From Propionispora vibrioides (GTDB lineage Bacteria > Bacillota > Negativicutes > Propionisporales > Propionisporaceae): a stretch of DNA of 64,000 nucleotides. A model generated the notes under the pieces. That model was not told where the DNA came from. It made no database searches and saw only the letters and a list, made by a program, of their open reading frames with translations. A program made the position numbers and the translations under genes. Shown here one piece after another: positions 41,730-51,805 of this stretch (positions are counted from its first letter, which is position 1; each line of letters starts with the position of its first letter). The DNA is taken from the NCBI RefSeq assembly GCF_900110485.1, contig NZ_FODY01000023.1:1-64000 (forward strand), in the 5' to 3' direction.

Positions 41730-43593
41730 ATTTGCCCTCCTTTACTATAGCCGCTGTAGGACAAACGGCCATACAGAGGCCGCAGCCATTGCACTGCGCC
41801 TGATCTATCGCAACGGCAGCCTCGCCCAGACTGATTGCCGGACAACCGGTGATAACAATACAGCTTTTGCACTTGGTGCAAGCTTCCATTTTTACGGTTA
41901 CCGGTTCGTAAGCAACTTTACGGCGGGAAGCCTGAATGGCACATTCGCGCCGGGCCAATATAACTTTGACTCCAGAGAGGCCGATTGATTTTTCGATAGC
42001 CGCCGTGGTGGCCTTTAGATCATAAGGATCAACTATAGTCAAGTGATCCACACCCAATCCGGCAATCACTTTCGCCAAATCAAGCTGCCGACAGGAAGTC
42101 TGCTGATAATCGAGAATAGTGCCCGGATTAACCTGCATGCCGGTCATGGCCGTCCAACCATTATCCATCACGATAACTGTCAAATTTACATTATGTTGAA
42201 TGGCATTGATCAAGCCCGGAATACCCGCATGAAAAAAGGTAGAATCACCGATAGTAGCCAGTACTGGCTTTGCCACACCGCCGTAAATAAACCCCTGGGC
42301 CATCGGGATGCTGGCGCCCATGGACACTTCGGTCCAAAGCGTGTTGAATGGCGGGTTGATGCCTAATATGGTACAGCCGATATCACCGGTAACGATGATT
42401 TCACTGCTTTTATACTTTAGATTGCGGATGGCTTTATTAATAGCCATATAGGTGCCGCGATGCGGGCAACCGGCGCAGGTGGTGATCGGGCGGGCGGCGG
42501 CATGTTGTTCCGGTTGCATGTCCGGCGCCAATGCTTCCTGCGGACAAGCCAGGTTAAGTGCCTTACAAATTCCCTGCAAAATCAGTTTTGCATCGTACTC
42601 ACCGATGCGGCTGAAAGTTGCATCATTTTTACCGACAATAGTAACCTTAACACCCAGTTTATAGGCTTCCATGTACAGACGATTTTCCAGTAAAGGCTCC
42701 AGTTCCTCGGCAACCAGCACGGTGGAACAGTGGGACAACAGCTCCTTCATCTCATCCACCGCAAAGGGAATGGTATGAGTGAGCTGCAAAGTGGAAGGTT
42801 CCGGCAGCGAAAGCTGCAGTTCGTCGGCAAGACTGAGCGCCTCATCCACATAGCTGTTTACAACACCGACTGAAACGATCCCCAGGCCGCCCGGCTGCTT
42901 GGCCAGCTTCAGACGATCCCAGCGCGCGGCGGTGATCTCTTGCTTGGCCTTGTCCAACCGCTCCAGCAATTCACGGTGCTGAGTCATGGCGATAACCGCT
43001 CCGGCCTTGGTGTATTTGGCAATATTTCTCTCCAACCCAGGGTTTTTATTCGCCGGCAGAACCCGTTCTTCCACCTCCACCATGCCGTGAGACTGGGCAA
43101 CATTGGTTGTCGAACGGATAAAGACCGGCGACTGGATAGCTTCCGACAAGACAAAGGCATACTTGGTTAAATCATAAGCTTCCTGCAATGTCCCCGGTTC
43201 CAGCATCGGCATATCCGCCATAACGGCAAAATCGCGGGAATCCTGCTCACACATGCCGGCATTTACACCCGGATCGTCCGCTACATAAATAACCAAGCCA
43301 CCGGTACAGCCCGAATAGGCAATACCAATAATGGAATCATACGCCACATTGACTCCCGACATTTTCATGGTGCACATAGCCCTTGAACCGACCATTGCAC
43401 TGGCAGCGGCTACTTCAAAAGCCACCTTTTCATTGGTACTCCACTCAACGCTGGTTCCGGGAAGTTCTTTATTCCAGAGACTGGCAATCACTTCCGTCGA
43501 AGGAGTCCCCGGATATCCCGCTATTACTTTGACGCCGGCACGCAAGGCACCTAAGGCGATGGCTTCATTCCCACTGACCATTTTCGCTGTCAT
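41716..43593 (-). CDS. iorA: Indolepyruvate:ferredoxin oxidoreductase alpha subunit
   Basis: 625 aa. The N-terminal PFOR-like domain has AGYPGTPSTEVI; the thiamine-diphosphate domain has GDIGCTILGINPP and IGDSTFFHAG...DNGWTAMTG. Two [4Fe-4S] clusters lie at the C-terminus (CTKCKSCIVITGCPA and CNGCGLCMAVCP). Accepts arylpyruvates in characterised members; imidazolepyruvate from histidine would be a reasonable extra substrate here, given the hut neighbours (inference). AAGGAGG precedes ATG; a family B repeat lies between it and the next gene upstream. Confidence 0.94.
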   Translation of the reverse strand: MTAKMVSGNEAIALGALRAGVKVIAGYPGTPSTEVIASLWNKELPGTSVEWSTNEKVAFEVAAASAMVGSRAMCTMKMSGVNVAYDSIIGIAYSGCTGGLVIYVADDPGVNAGMCEQDSRDFAVMADMPMLEPGTLQEAYDLTKYAFVLSEAIQSPVFIRSTTNVAQSHGMVEVEERVLPANKNPGLERNIAKYTKAGAVIAMTQHRELLERLDKAKQEITAARWDRLKLAKQPGGLGIVSVGVVNSYVDEALSLADELQLSLPEPSTLQLTHTIPFAVDEMKELLSHCSTVLVAEELEPLLENRLYMEAYKLGVKVTIVGKNDATFSRIGEYDAKLILQGICKALNLACPQEALAPDMQPEQHAAARPITTCAGCPHRGTYMAINKAIRNLKYKSSEIIVTGDIGCTILGINPPFNTLWTEVSMGASIPMAQGFIYGGVAKPVLATIGDSTFFHAGIPGLINAIQHNVNLTVIVMDNGWTAMTGMQVNPGTILDYQQTSCRQLDLAKVIAGLGVDHLTIVDPYDLKATTAAIEKSIGLSGVKVILARRECAIQASRRKVAYEPVTVKMEACTKCKSCIVITGCPAISLGEAAVAIDQAQCNGCGLCMAVCPTAAIVKEGKYDEL

Positions 43594-43635
43594 AATAAAA
43601 ACCTCCTTATGCTTTCTGCACCCGTTTATTTCTCT

Positions 43636-43801
43636 TTGGAAACCCTGATTTGAGGAGCCTGCCGGACTGGCGAGAGATTTTTTCGGCTGGCGAGAAAGTA
43701 AAACCGCAGGATAGCGATCCCTATTTCAAGGTTTTACTAACGCAGCCAGATGGAAAAAGATCGGTCAGGCCGGGCAGTGTGAATAAATCAGTGGTTCCCT
43801 A
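43636..43801 (-). repeat. Family B repeat element, copy 1
   Basis: About 165 bp aligning along its whole length with 59589-59757 in reverse. Ends TTTGGAAACC...GGTTCCCTAG. Core shared by both copies: GTAAAACCGCAGGA, AGCGATCCCTATTTCAAGG. The right end coincides with the TAG stop codon of the dehydrogenase gene (43799-43801). Confidence 0.75.
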
Positions 43802-44767
43802 GATTGCAACAACATCCGCCGTAGGTTCTCCCGCCAGAACTTTCGCCGCATTGTCTGCCGCCCGGTATTTCAGTTCAGCAAGCGCCTCTTCCGATAAATA
43901 GGAAATATGAGGGGTCACTAAAATCTGCGGGCAGCGCAAAATGACATCACGACGATCAGGCGGTTCCTGCTGCAGCACATCCAGCACAGCTCCGGCAATC
44001 TTCTTTTCCCGGACTGCCTGTAGCAGATCTTTCTGGTTTACCACACCGCCGCGCGACGTGTTGATAAAATAGGCAGTCGGTTTCATTTTATTAAAATCTT
44101 TATAGGAAAGGAGCGAAGCCGTAGCCTCGGTAAAAGGAGTGTGCACACTGACATAGTCAGCCTGAGCCAGTCCCGTATCGAAGTCCACATTTTCGACTCC
44201 GTATGTTTTCGCTGTTTCCGTCGTCAAATGCGGGCCGTAAGCCAGCACTCTCATCCCTAGAGCTTTTGCCTTCCTTGCTGTCATCCAGCCGATTTTGCCA
44301 AATCCGATAATAAAGAGCGTTGATTTGCTGACCCGCTTTACCGGGTGGTTAACGGCCTGTGCCCCCCATAAGCCCTGTTTGATCGGCAACTGCCAGTCAG
44401 TCAGTTGTTTATTGAAATGATAGATGCTGGCCATCACATAATCCGACAGGTCTTCATTACAATACCCCGGCACATTGGTAACCAGAATTCCTTTATCTTT
44501 AGCACTTCTTACATCTACCTTGTCATAACCGGCGCCATATACCGCAATGACTTTACAGTTTTCTAATTCTTTAATGACATCCGCCGACATAGCAATATTA
44601 ACCTGGCAGATAATGGCATCTGCCTTTTTCCCGAAATCAGCCAGATCGGCAGCAAACTGCTCTCCGGAAAACCGAATGGTACAATCAGGAAATTTACGGG
44701 CTAAAACATCTTTCTCAGTTTCATAATCAGGCCACTCTTCATCAATAATCCAAATAAGCGGTTGCAA
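43799..44767 (-). CDS. D-2-hydroxyacid dehydrogenase (CtBP-like), copy 1
   Basis: 322 aa from TTG 44767, which has GGGAGG 8 bases upstream; the GTG at 44776 abuts that site. N-terminus PLIWIIDEEWPDYE is shared with copy 2. The NAD-binding fold carries GFGKIG; catalytic Arg in INTSRGG, Glu in QQEPP and His in TPHISY are present. About half of the residues match the 51806-52780 protein, so it is a paralogue. Possible substrates include 2-oxoglutarate or imidazole/indole-pyruvate; none is proved. Third from the end of the hut block. Confidence 0.88.
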   Translation of the reverse strand: MQPLIWIIDEEWPDYETEKDVLARKFPDCTIRFSGEQFAADLADFGKKADAIICQVNIAMSADVIKELENCKVIAVYGAGYDKVDVRSAKDKGILVTNVPGYCNEDLSDYVMASIYHFNKQLTDWQLPIKQGLWGAQAVNHPVKRVSKSTLFIIGFGKIGWMTARKAKALGMRVLAYGPHLTTETAKTYGVENVDFDTGLAQADYVSVHTPFTEATASLLSYKDFNKMKPTAYFINTSRGGVVNQKDLLQAVREKKIAGAVLDVLQQEPPDRRDVILRCPQILVTPHISYLSEEALAELKYRAADNAAKVLAGEPTADVVAI

Positions 44768-44817
44768 AGCCTTCACCTCCCACTAATACACTCGTAAACA
44801 CAATGACCTGCCGCGCA

Positions 44818-45447
44818 CTATCCATCTTTTCTCTCTTTATAAATCGTAGTAATCACACCTTTGGCAGGCTTCCTATCCCGGTTAACCAAAATGACAGACG
44901 GAGTTTCTCCCTGTCCGGCCTCAATTCGGCAAACATCGCCGGCCCTGAGCCGATAATTCCGGCCATCCACACTGACAGTCAAACCGCCCTGCCAAACATA
45001 TAAAACCAGGATACCGGTCTCACCGGTAATATCCTGATCAAATGTAAGCCGCTGCGGCTCCTGTCCTGTAAGAAAAAGCGGAGCAACGCTGCCGCGATAA
45101 GGCGTACGGGTCATCAGGTTAAAATCGGTTGCCCGGCCATAACAATGGGTCCGCCAGTCTCCCCAAAACGTATCCTGCGTAAATGGCCGCAGAGCTGTCT
45201 CATAATGCCCCTCATGGACCAGCCGGACCTGGCCCCGCAATAAGAGCAGGATTCTTTTTACCTCAGGCAAGGCTGTAAAAATCGATTCCGGATCATCTAC
45301 CGTTGCCACGCTCAGGCGCCAGGAAAAATTTCTTTCCTGATAGGAAGCTCCGGGCGGATCGATTAATAATTCGGTGGTCGCACCGCCCGACCAGGCTGTG
45401 GTTTTACACTCATGACCTCGTACAATGCTGACAAAATGGTTATGCAT
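44818..45447 (-). CDS. hutD: HutD/Ves family protein
   Basis: 209-aa cupin-like HutD protein: [38 protein letters not shown] and [14 protein letters not shown] are the standard motifs. HutD binds small molecules such as formylglutamate and has been proposed to limit hut expression in Pseudomonas; an enzymatic role is not established. ATG overlaps the upstream ATPase gene by 8 bases. It supports the view that the ABC transporter genes belong to histidine/urocanate use. Confidence 0.9.
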   Translation of the reverse strand: MHNHFVSIVRGHECKTTAWSGGATTELLIDPPGASYQERNFSWRLSVATVDDPESIFTALPEVKRILLLLRGQVRLVHEGHYETALRPFTQDTFWGDWRTHCYGRATDFNLMTRTPYRGSVAPLFLTGQEPQRLTFDQDITGETGILVLYVWQGGLTVSVDGRNYRLRAGDVCRIEAGQGETPSVILVNRDRKPAKGVITTIYKERKDG

Positions 45448-46228
45448 GGATACTCTTCACGCTTTCTTCGTGGATTAATTCCATAGCCTGCCGTTTGTAT
45501 TCAATAAACTGCTCCGATATTTTCACGTGATAATCGCGGGGTCTGGGCAGCTCCACATTAATAATTTCCTTAATCGATCCTGGCCGCGAGGTCATCACCA
45601 CCACCCTGTCTGCCAGGAATACGGCTTCTTCAATATCGTGGGTAACCATCAGAATGGTTTTGGGATATTTTTGCCATACATCCAGCAGCAGTTCCTGCAT
45701 CAGGCCACGAGTTTGCATATCCAAAGCCCCAAAGGGTTCATCCAGCAGCAGAATTTCCGGATTGTTGGCCAGCGCCCGAGCCAGTGCTACCCGTTGCTTC
45801 ATTCCGCCGGACAACGCCTTCGGATAGGATTTTTCAAAGCCTCGCAAACCCACAATATCCACATAGCTCCGGGCAATGTCCCGGCGTTCTTGCTTGGGCA
45901 TCTGTTTCTGCGTCAAACCGTATTCAATATTCTCCTCAACCGTCAGCCAGGGAAATAACGTATAGGCCTGGAACACCATACCCCGGTCGGCGCCCGGCTC
46001 TTTAATTTCTTTCCGATCAAGAATGATTTGTCCCCTGGTCGGTTTGGTCAAGCCGCCCACCATTCTGAGCAGCGTGGATTTGCCACAGCCCGACGGTCCC
46101 AATATGGAAACAAACTCGTTGGGGGCAACACTCAAATAGGTTTCGTCCAGCGCCGTTATGGTTTTTCCCTGTGTTTCAAACTCTTTGGTCACACCATAAA
46201 CCACCAAATAATCATGGCTCGTTTCCAT
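45440..46228 (-). CDS. ABC transporter ATP-binding protein (NitT/TauT type)
   Basis: 262 aa. Walker [11 protein letters not shown]-loop [10 protein letters not shown], signature [15 protein letters not shown], Walker [12 protein letters not shown] and H-loop MVTHDIEEA are intact. Closest type: TauB/SsuB. It energises import with the permease (46264-47085) and the distant binding protein (50501-51523). AGGAGTG precedes ATG. Overlaps hutD. Confidence 0.92.
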   Translation of the reverse strand: METSHDYLVVYGVTKEFETQGKTITALDETYLSVAPNEFVSILGPSGCGKSTLLRMVGGLTKPTRGQIILDRKEIKEPGADRGMVFQAYTLFPWLTVEENIEYGLTQKQMPKQERRDIARSYVDIVGLRGFEKSYPKALSGGMKQRVALARALANNPEILLLDEPFGALDMQTRGLMQELLLDVWQKYPKTILMVTHDIEEAVFLADRVVVMTSRPGSIKEIINVELPRPRDYHVKISEQFIEYKRQAMELIHEESVKSIHA

Positions 46229-46263
46229 CTAACTCACTCCTAACTTGGCTTCACCATTACGGC

Positions 46264-47085
46264 TCAGCTCCAGGGAAATAATTTGCGCTGCAGCATTTTA
46301 AAGCAATAATCAAAGGCCAGGCCAATTAAACCAATAGACAAAATGCCGACAAATATATTGGCCGTTGACAGCATCCGCTGTGATTGAATAATCATATAGC
46401 CAATACCGGAAGAAGCACCAACCAGTTCGGCCACAATCACATAGGTCCAGGCCCAGCCCAGCACCATGCGTACTGCGTCCAAAATAGCCGGCATACTGGC
46501 CGGCAGGATAATTTTCCAGAGCACTGCCGCCTTGGAAGTTCCCAGGGTATAGGCAACTTCAATTAAATCACCGGAAACCTTTCTGGTAGCCACGGCCACC
46601 ATTAAGACCAGTTGCGGCAGACTGCCGGTAATAATAACAGCAATCTTCTCCGGTTCATCCACACCGATCCACAAAATGAACAGCGGAATAAACGCCGATG
46701 CCGGCAGATAGCGGACAAAGGACATAATCGGCTCCAGCAAGGCTTCCACCGGGGTATAGGTTCCAATCAGAATGCCCAGCGGTACAGCCACCATGGCGGC
46801 GATAACAAACCCGGCCATAACCCGGATAATGGTAATAAGAATATCCTGACTATATCCCAGTTCGGCAAACAGCTTTACTGCAGCCTGCGCCGCTGCCGTT
46901 GGCGTAGGCATGAACAGAGCATCGACCATACCGCTATACGTCAACAGGCCCCACAGGATAAACACCGCGCCAAACGTAGCGGCGCCTAAAACAGCATATA
47001 CCTGCGGCGTGATGCTTTGCCGCGGGGTAAATGAATCTTTAATCGTGGAGAACAGAGCTTTATCTTCACTGTTATACTTAACCAT
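46264..47085 (-). CDS. ABC transporter permease (NitT/TauT type)
   Basis: 273 aa with six membrane segments and the EAA loop EVAYTLGTSKAAVLWKIILP. ATG 47085 follows AAAGGAGCGG; the longer frame to 47133 overlaps hutI. Partner of the adjacent ATPase. Presence between hutI and hutD suggests uptake of histidine, urocanate or a related ring compound, although NitT-type transporters elsewhere carry nitrate, taurine, pyrimidines or thiamine precursors. Confidence 0.92.
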   Translation of the reverse strand: MVKYNSEDKALFSTIKDSFTPRQSITPQVYAVLGAATFGAVFILWGLLTYSGMVDALFMPTPTAAAQAAVKLFAELGYSQDILITIIRVMAGFVIAAMVAVPLGILIGTYTPVEALLEPIMSFVRYLPASAFIPLFILWIGVDEPEKIAVIITGSLPQLVLMVAVATRKVSGDLIEVAYTLGTSKAAVLWKIILPASMPAILDAVRMVLGWAWTYVIVAELVGASSGIGYMIIQSQRMLSTANIFVGILSIGLIGLAFDYCFKMLQRKLFPWS

Positions 47086-47108
47086 AAACTCCGCTCCTTT
47101 CGCTACTT

Positions 47109-48359
47109 CTACCTGTTTGTACATAGCAAACACCCTTTTTTGATTACTTTTTGCACAACGTTGATACCCGTATGATAGATTAAAAATTTGTAGCTCGGAT
47201 ACTTTAAGATCAGCAGGTCGGCCTGCTTCCCTGGCTCAATACTTCCTAGCCGTTCCGCCCGGTTCAAGGCGGCGGCGCCGTTCAGTGTCAGGGCCGTAAG
47301 CGCCTCTTCCGCCGTCATTTTCATCTTGATACAGGCCAGGGCCAAAAGCAGCGGCACCGAATAGCTAAAACAACTTCCCGGATTGAAATCACTGGCCAGG
47401 GCCACCGCACATCCGGAATCAATCATGCTGCGGGCTGCCGCAAAGGGCTCATTCAAACAAAAAGCCGTACTGGGCAGCAAGGTGGCAATCACCCGGTTGC
47501 GGGCCAACGCCTGTATTCCGTCCTTAGAAGCATGCAATAAATGCTCGGCAGAAACGGCTTGCAATTCACCGGCCAGCTCAGCCCCGCCCAGCGAGCAAAT
47601 CTCATCGGCATGAAGCTTAAGACCAAAGCCTAATTCCCGGGCTTGCAGCAACAATCGCCGGGACTGTTCCAGTGAAAAAACACCCTGCTCGCAAAACACA
47701 TCACAAAACTCAGCCAAACCTCTTTCCTTGACGACAGGCAGCACCTCTGCCAATAAAAAGTCAATATAGGACTCCTCCCGGCCGCGATATTCCGGCGGAA
47801 CAGCATGGGCTCCCATAAACGTGCTAACCAGTTCCAGTGGATGGTCCTGCGCCAACGCCTGCATGACAGTCAACTGTTTGAGCTCCGTTTCCCGCTCCAG
47901 ACCGTAACCGCTTTTGCCTTCTACCGTGGTGATCCCGAACGCCAGCATGGCGTCCAGACGATCTTTTCCCAGCCGGTATAATTCCTCTCTGCCGGTTTGC
48001 CGGGTATGCCGTACCGTACTGCCGATACCGCCGCCGGCAGCCATAAGTTCCATATAAGTACTGCCTGTAAGTCGTAGCATAAACTCATCCGCCCGGTATC
48101 CGCCAAATAGGAAATGAGTGTGCGAGTCCACGAAACCGGGAATGACACTCTGACCAGCGGCATCAATCCGCTCATACTGACGCAGATCATACCGGGAGGC
48201 AATCACCGCCGTCTGGTCTACCGCCTGAATCATTCCATCCTCAATCACAACGGAAGCATGCTCTATCCGGCTAAGATCATTCATCTCCCGACCGAATTTA
48301 GCCTGCCCTCCCACCGGCGTCACTACTTCCGCGGCATTTTGTATGACTACACCTTTCAT
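47109..48359 (-). CDS. hutI: Imidazolonepropionase
   Basis: 416 aa, amidohydrolase superfamily. Opens the imidazolone ring of 4-imidazolone-5-propionate to N-formimino-L-glutamate. Metal ligands in DSHTHFLFGG, KLHADEI and ASDFNPGS; family blocks YAVPPEYRGREE-like AHAVPPEYRGR and KSGYGLE are present. ATG 48359 lies 7 bases after the hutU stop, whose end provides GGAAAG as ribosome site, so translation is coupled; the frame upstream to 48401 overlaps hutU. Confidence 0.95.
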   Translation of the reverse strand: MKGVVIQNAAEVVTPVGGQAKFGREMNDLSRIEHASVVIEDGMIQAVDQTAVIASRYDLRQYERIDAAGQSVIPGFVDSHTHFLFGGYRADEFMLRLTGSTYMELMAAGGGIGSTVRHTRQTGREELYRLGKDRLDAMLAFGITTVEGKSGYGLERETELKQLTVMQALAQDHPLELVSTFMGAHAVPPEYRGREESYIDFLLAEVLPVVKERGLAEFCDVFCEQGVFSLEQSRRLLLQARELGFGLKLHADEICSLGGAELAGELQAVSAEHLLHASKDGIQALARNRVIATLLPSTAFCLNEPFAAARSMIDSGCAVALASDFNPGSCFSYSVPLLLALACIKMKMTAEEALTALTLNGAAALNRAERLGSIEPGKQADLLILKYPSYKFLIYHTGINVVQKVIKKGCLLCTNR

Positions 48360-48366
48360 AACAGCA

Positions 48367-50394
48367 TCATTCTTTCCAATATTTTTTGACCTGCTTCGCA
48401 ACCAACTGATCGTCAGCTACATAGGGCAGCGTGATTTGGCTTACCCCCCGGTACCTCTGATTGTACTCCAGGGAGGTTGCGATGGAATGCTCGTTACGGG
48501 CCCAGTTGCGCCGGGCAACGCCGCCCATAACATCCCACAGCATGGCGCTTTTGATAATCTCATCCACCCGGGTACTGCCATCCAGGACCAGGCCAAACCC
48601 ACCGTTAATAGATTTGCCAATGCCCACGCCACCGCCGTTATGCAGGGCAATCAGGCTCATCCCTCTTGCCGCATTCCCGGCGTAACACTGAACTGCCATA
48701 TCGGCCATGACATTACTGCCGTCCTTGATATTGGCCGTCTCTCTAAACGGTGAATCAGTACCGCTGACATCGTGATGATCACGGCCCAGCATAACCGGCC
48801 CGATGTCCCCCTTGCGAACCAGTTCATTAAACTTAAGAGCGACAGCCATTCGGCCCTCGGCATCCTGATATAGAATCCGGGCCTTAGTGCCAACTACGAG
48901 TCGATTCTTTTCGGCATCCCTGATCCAGTTGTAATTGTCTCTATCCTGATAGCGCCGGGAAGGATCTATACATTCCAGCGCCGCCTGATCAGTCTTTAAC
49001 AAATCACTTTCCTTGCCGCTTAAGCATACCCAGCGAAACGGTCCGTAACCGTAATCAAATAGCTGCGGTCCCATAATGTCTTCCACATAGGATGGGTAAA
49101 CAAAACCGTCTTTTTCGTCCCTGCCGTTTTTGGATATTTCTTTTACGCCGGCATCATAGACAGCTTTCAAAAAAGAATTTCCATAATCAAAAAAATACGT
49201 CCCCTGAGCGACACAGGCTTTAATCAGCTCATAATGCCTTTGCAGCGTTCGATCTACCAATTGCTTAAACCGTATCCGGTCCTTGCTTAATAACTCGGTA
49301 CGTTCGGCGAAGGAAATTCCCTGAGGACAATAGCCACCTTCATATACAGCATGACAGGAGGTTTGATCGGACAGGATGGGGATTTTAATCTTACTGGCTA
49401 CCGCATATTCCAGCAAATCGACAATATTGCCGTGATAGGCGATGGACAGGGCTTTTTTCTCCCGCATGGCCTGAGCAGCCCAGGCAAACACTTCCGCCAA
49501 ATCGCTGGATGACTTTTGTATCCAGCCTTGCTGCAAACGGGTATGGATCCTGGATTCATCCACCTCGGCAATAATGCCCACACCGTTGGCAATCTCAATA
49601 GCTTTAGGTTGTGCCCCGCTCATCCCGCCAAGACCGGAGCTGACAAACAACAACCCTCTTAAATCACCGTCAACCGGAACCTGATAATGCATACGGCCGA
49701 CATTAAGCAACGTGTTATATGTGCCGTGGACAATGCCCTGCGGGCCGATATACATCCAGCCGCCGGCGGTCATTTGCCCGTAATTGGCTACTCCCATTTG
49801 CGCTGCCGTTTCCCAGCTTTCCTGATTGTCGAACATACCAACCATCATCGAATTGGTAATAATAACCCGTGGAGCGCCGGGATGCGACTTAAACAGTCCC
49901 AGGGGATGTCCGGACTGTACCACCAGTGTCTGGTCTTGTGTCATGCTCTCCAGATATTTTTTTATGAGCCGGTATTGCATCCAGTTCTGACAGACGCTAC
50001 CCGTTTCACCATAGGTGACCAGTTCATAGGGATACAAAGCCACCTCAAAATCCAGGTTATTGTCCATCATCACCTGGAAAGCCTTTCCCTCCAGACAGCA
50101 TCCCTTGTATTCCGTGACCGGACGGCCATAGATTCTGCCGGACGGTCGAAAACGATAGCCGTATATTCTGCCCCGGTTGATCAGTTCATCTAAAAACTCG
50201 GGAATTATTTGCTCATGATACTGAGGCTCAATATAGCGCAACGCATTTTTTAACGCGATCTCCGTCTGTTCCTTGGATAAGTTGAATTTTCTGGCCGGTG
50301 CCCTGCGGATATGGGGGGCGAATTCCGGCATATCCGGCAGAGCTTCATCAAGCCTGATCTGCATGGCGTCTTTAATCTGCTTTTGATAAGCCAT
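48367..50394 (-). CDS. hutU: Urocanate hydratase
   Basis: 675 aa, somewhat longer than the ~555-aa proteobacterial enzyme but typical of the long anaerobe type. Hydrates urocanate to imidazolonepropionate using tightly bound NAD+. YIGPQGIVHGTYNTLLN, SGLGGMSGAQPKA and SDQTSCHAVYEGGY are clear urocanase blocks; LIALHNGGGVGIGKSINGGF lies in the C-terminal part. AGGAGG precedes ATG. No hutH (histidine ammonia-lyase) is in the window, so urocanate may come from outside or from a distant gene. Confidence 0.95.
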   Translation of the reverse strand: MAYQKQIKDAMQIRLDEALPDMPEFAPHIRRAPARKFNLSKEQTEIALKNALRYIEPQYHEQIIPEFLDELINRGRIYGYRFRPSGRIYGRPVTEYKGCCLEGKAFQVMMDNNLDFEVALYPYELVTYGETGSVCQNWMQYRLIKKYLESMTQDQTLVVQSGHPLGLFKSHPGAPRVIITNSMMVGMFDNQESWETAAQMGVANYGQMTAGGWMYIGPQGIVHGTYNTLLNVGRMHYQVPVDGDLRGLLFVSSGLGGMSGAQPKAIEIANGVGIIAEVDESRIHTRLQQGWIQKSSSDLAEVFAWAAQAMREKKALSIAYHGNIVDLLEYAVASKIKIPILSDQTSCHAVYEGGYCPQGISFAERTELLSKDRIRFKQLVDRTLQRHYELIKACVAQGTYFFDYGNSFLKAVYDAGVKEISKNGRDEKDGFVYPSYVEDIMGPQLFDYGYGPFRWVCLSGKESDLLKTDQAALECIDPSRRYQDRDNYNWIRDAEKNRLVVGTKARILYQDAEGRMAVALKFNELVRKGDIGPVMLGRDHHDVSGTDSPFRETANIKDGSNVMADMAVQCYAGNAARGMSLIALHNGGGVGIGKSINGGFGLVLDGSTRVDEIIKSAMLWDVMGGVARRNWARNEHSIATSLEYNQRYRGVSQITLPYVADDQLVAKQVKKYWKE

Positions 50395-50500
50395 CTGGTC
50401 TTGCCTCCTCAGCTATGCATTGAATCTGGGCGTGCCTGCCACGGAGAAACGATAAGGGTTTTAAAACCGCGTCATTTCTCCGCAAACCTGCACGGCCTGT

Positions 50501-51523
50501 TTATTTGACTATGAAGCTGCCATTGATCATTTCGTCAAGATTGGGTTTTTCCTGAATCAGTTTTTCCTTCAGCCACAAGTCGGCGGCCTTTTCACTCACT
50601 TCGTAAATCAGGCCTTTCTTACCGTCAGTGCCGAAATAAGTCTTATTGCCGGCCTGATCATAAAACTCTACATCAGGCAGCGATTGGGTAAACTCTTCAA
50701 CCGACTGGCCCATAGCCTTGGCCATAATTTTATTGGCATCCTCCGGATTGGTCTTCATATATTCAATGGCGTCATACCAGCCCTTTACAATACCTTCCAC
50801 ACTGTCCGGGTATTTATCGACAAAATCCTTGCGTAATGCCAGGGAATCCACAATGACCCCGGGAGTTTCCTTGCTGGAAACCAGCACATGACCGAAACTT
50901 GTTTTGGTAGCATTGGTCAGCCAAGGCTGCCAGGTTACGGCCGCGTCAATTTTGCCGGCTACAAAGGCTGCCCCGGCATCACCGGCCGTCATGCTCTGAA
51001 CCTTGATGTCATTGAAGCTTAAGCCTTCTTTACCCAGTAAATACTGGAACCAGAAGTAGCTGGCACCACCGGTGGTGTCCAACCCAACCGTTTTGCCTTT
51101 TAAATCCTTCAGGCTGGCGATTTCCTTTTTAGCCACCACACCGTCACCGCCGCTGGAAGTATCCAGCGCCAGCATCTGAACGATTTTAATGCCGGCTGCC
51201 TGGGTCATAACCTGGGTATCCACCGTACTGGCCATCCCTTGAATTTTGTCAGCCGCCAGGGCGGTCTTTCTGTCGCCGGCGCTTTGAATGGTTTGCATCT
51301 CTACATCAACACCATGCTTCTTAAAGAATCCTTTTTCTACGGCTACATACAGCGGCGCGTAGCCAATCCAGGAAGAAGCGCCAATTTTCACCGTACCGTT
51401 GTAGGCTTTGGCGGCTGTTTCCGCCGGCTTCGTTTCCTTACTACCGCCGCAGCCGGCAAACAACGCAGCGACAAGCGCAAGGACCATCACCAGAGAGAAT
51501 ACGTTTCTAAATGATTTACACAT
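50501..51523 (-). CDS. ABC transporter substrate-binding lipoprotein (NitT/TauT type)
   Basis: 340 aa. Signal peptide with lipobox LFAGCGG (lipidated Cys near 25). Family pattern KIGASSWIGYAPLYVAVEKGFF, then TVGLDTTGGASYFWFQYLLG and AVTWQPW. ATG 51523 has GAGGGG upstream; the GTG at 51532 is too close. It captures the substrate for the permease/ATPase at 45440-47085, though separated by hutU and hutI. The placement of hut enzymes between transporter parts supports a dedicated urocanate/histidine-type ligand. Confidence 0.9.
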   Translation of the reverse strand: MCKSFRNVFSLVMVLALVAALFAGCGGSKETKPAETAAKAYNGTVKIGASSWIGYAPLYVAVEKGFFKKHGVDVEMQTIQSAGDRKTALAADKIQGMASTVDTQVMTQAAGIKIVQMLALDTSSGGDGVVAKKEIASLKDLKGKTVGLDTTGGASYFWFQYLLGKEGLSFNDIKVQSMTAGDAGAAFVAGKIDAAVTWQPWLTNATKTSFGHVLVSSKETPGVIVDSLALRKDFVDKYPDSVEGIVKGWYDAIEYMKTNPEDANKIMAKAMGQSVEEFTQSLPDVEFYDQAGNKTYFGTDGKKGLIYEVSEKAADLWLKEKLIQEKPNLDEMINGSFIVK

Positions 51524-51557
51524 ACTGCACACCCCTCTTATTTTTTGATTATCTTTC

Positions 51558-51719
51558 TAGTACCCTGTCAATCCTAACACTGTAGAATCATGGCGAAGCT
51601 ATTTTTTGCAAGACAAGGGGGAGGAAGGAAGCATACCGGTAGTATGCTGACTGACGACAACGAAGGCTTGCGGAAAATAGACCGTCAGTATTCACGGGAT
51701 AAAGGTTGATAAGGTACTA
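51558..51719 (+). repeat. Family A3 repeat element
   Basis: 162 bp with TA-bounded terminal repeats TAGTACC..GTCAA / TTGAT..GGTACTA. The core hairpin GCATAC-CGGTA-GTATGC (51631-51647) precedes TGACTGACGACAACGAAGG. It lies between the binding-protein gene and the dehydrogenase, within the co-directional block. Confidence 0.75.
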
Positions 51720-51805
51720 TCCCTGAAACCTGAACTGAGAAAGGCCGTTCACCTCCTTCGCACTGGCAAATTATCAAACGGGGAATAGGACTTGGGGTTG
51801 GACTT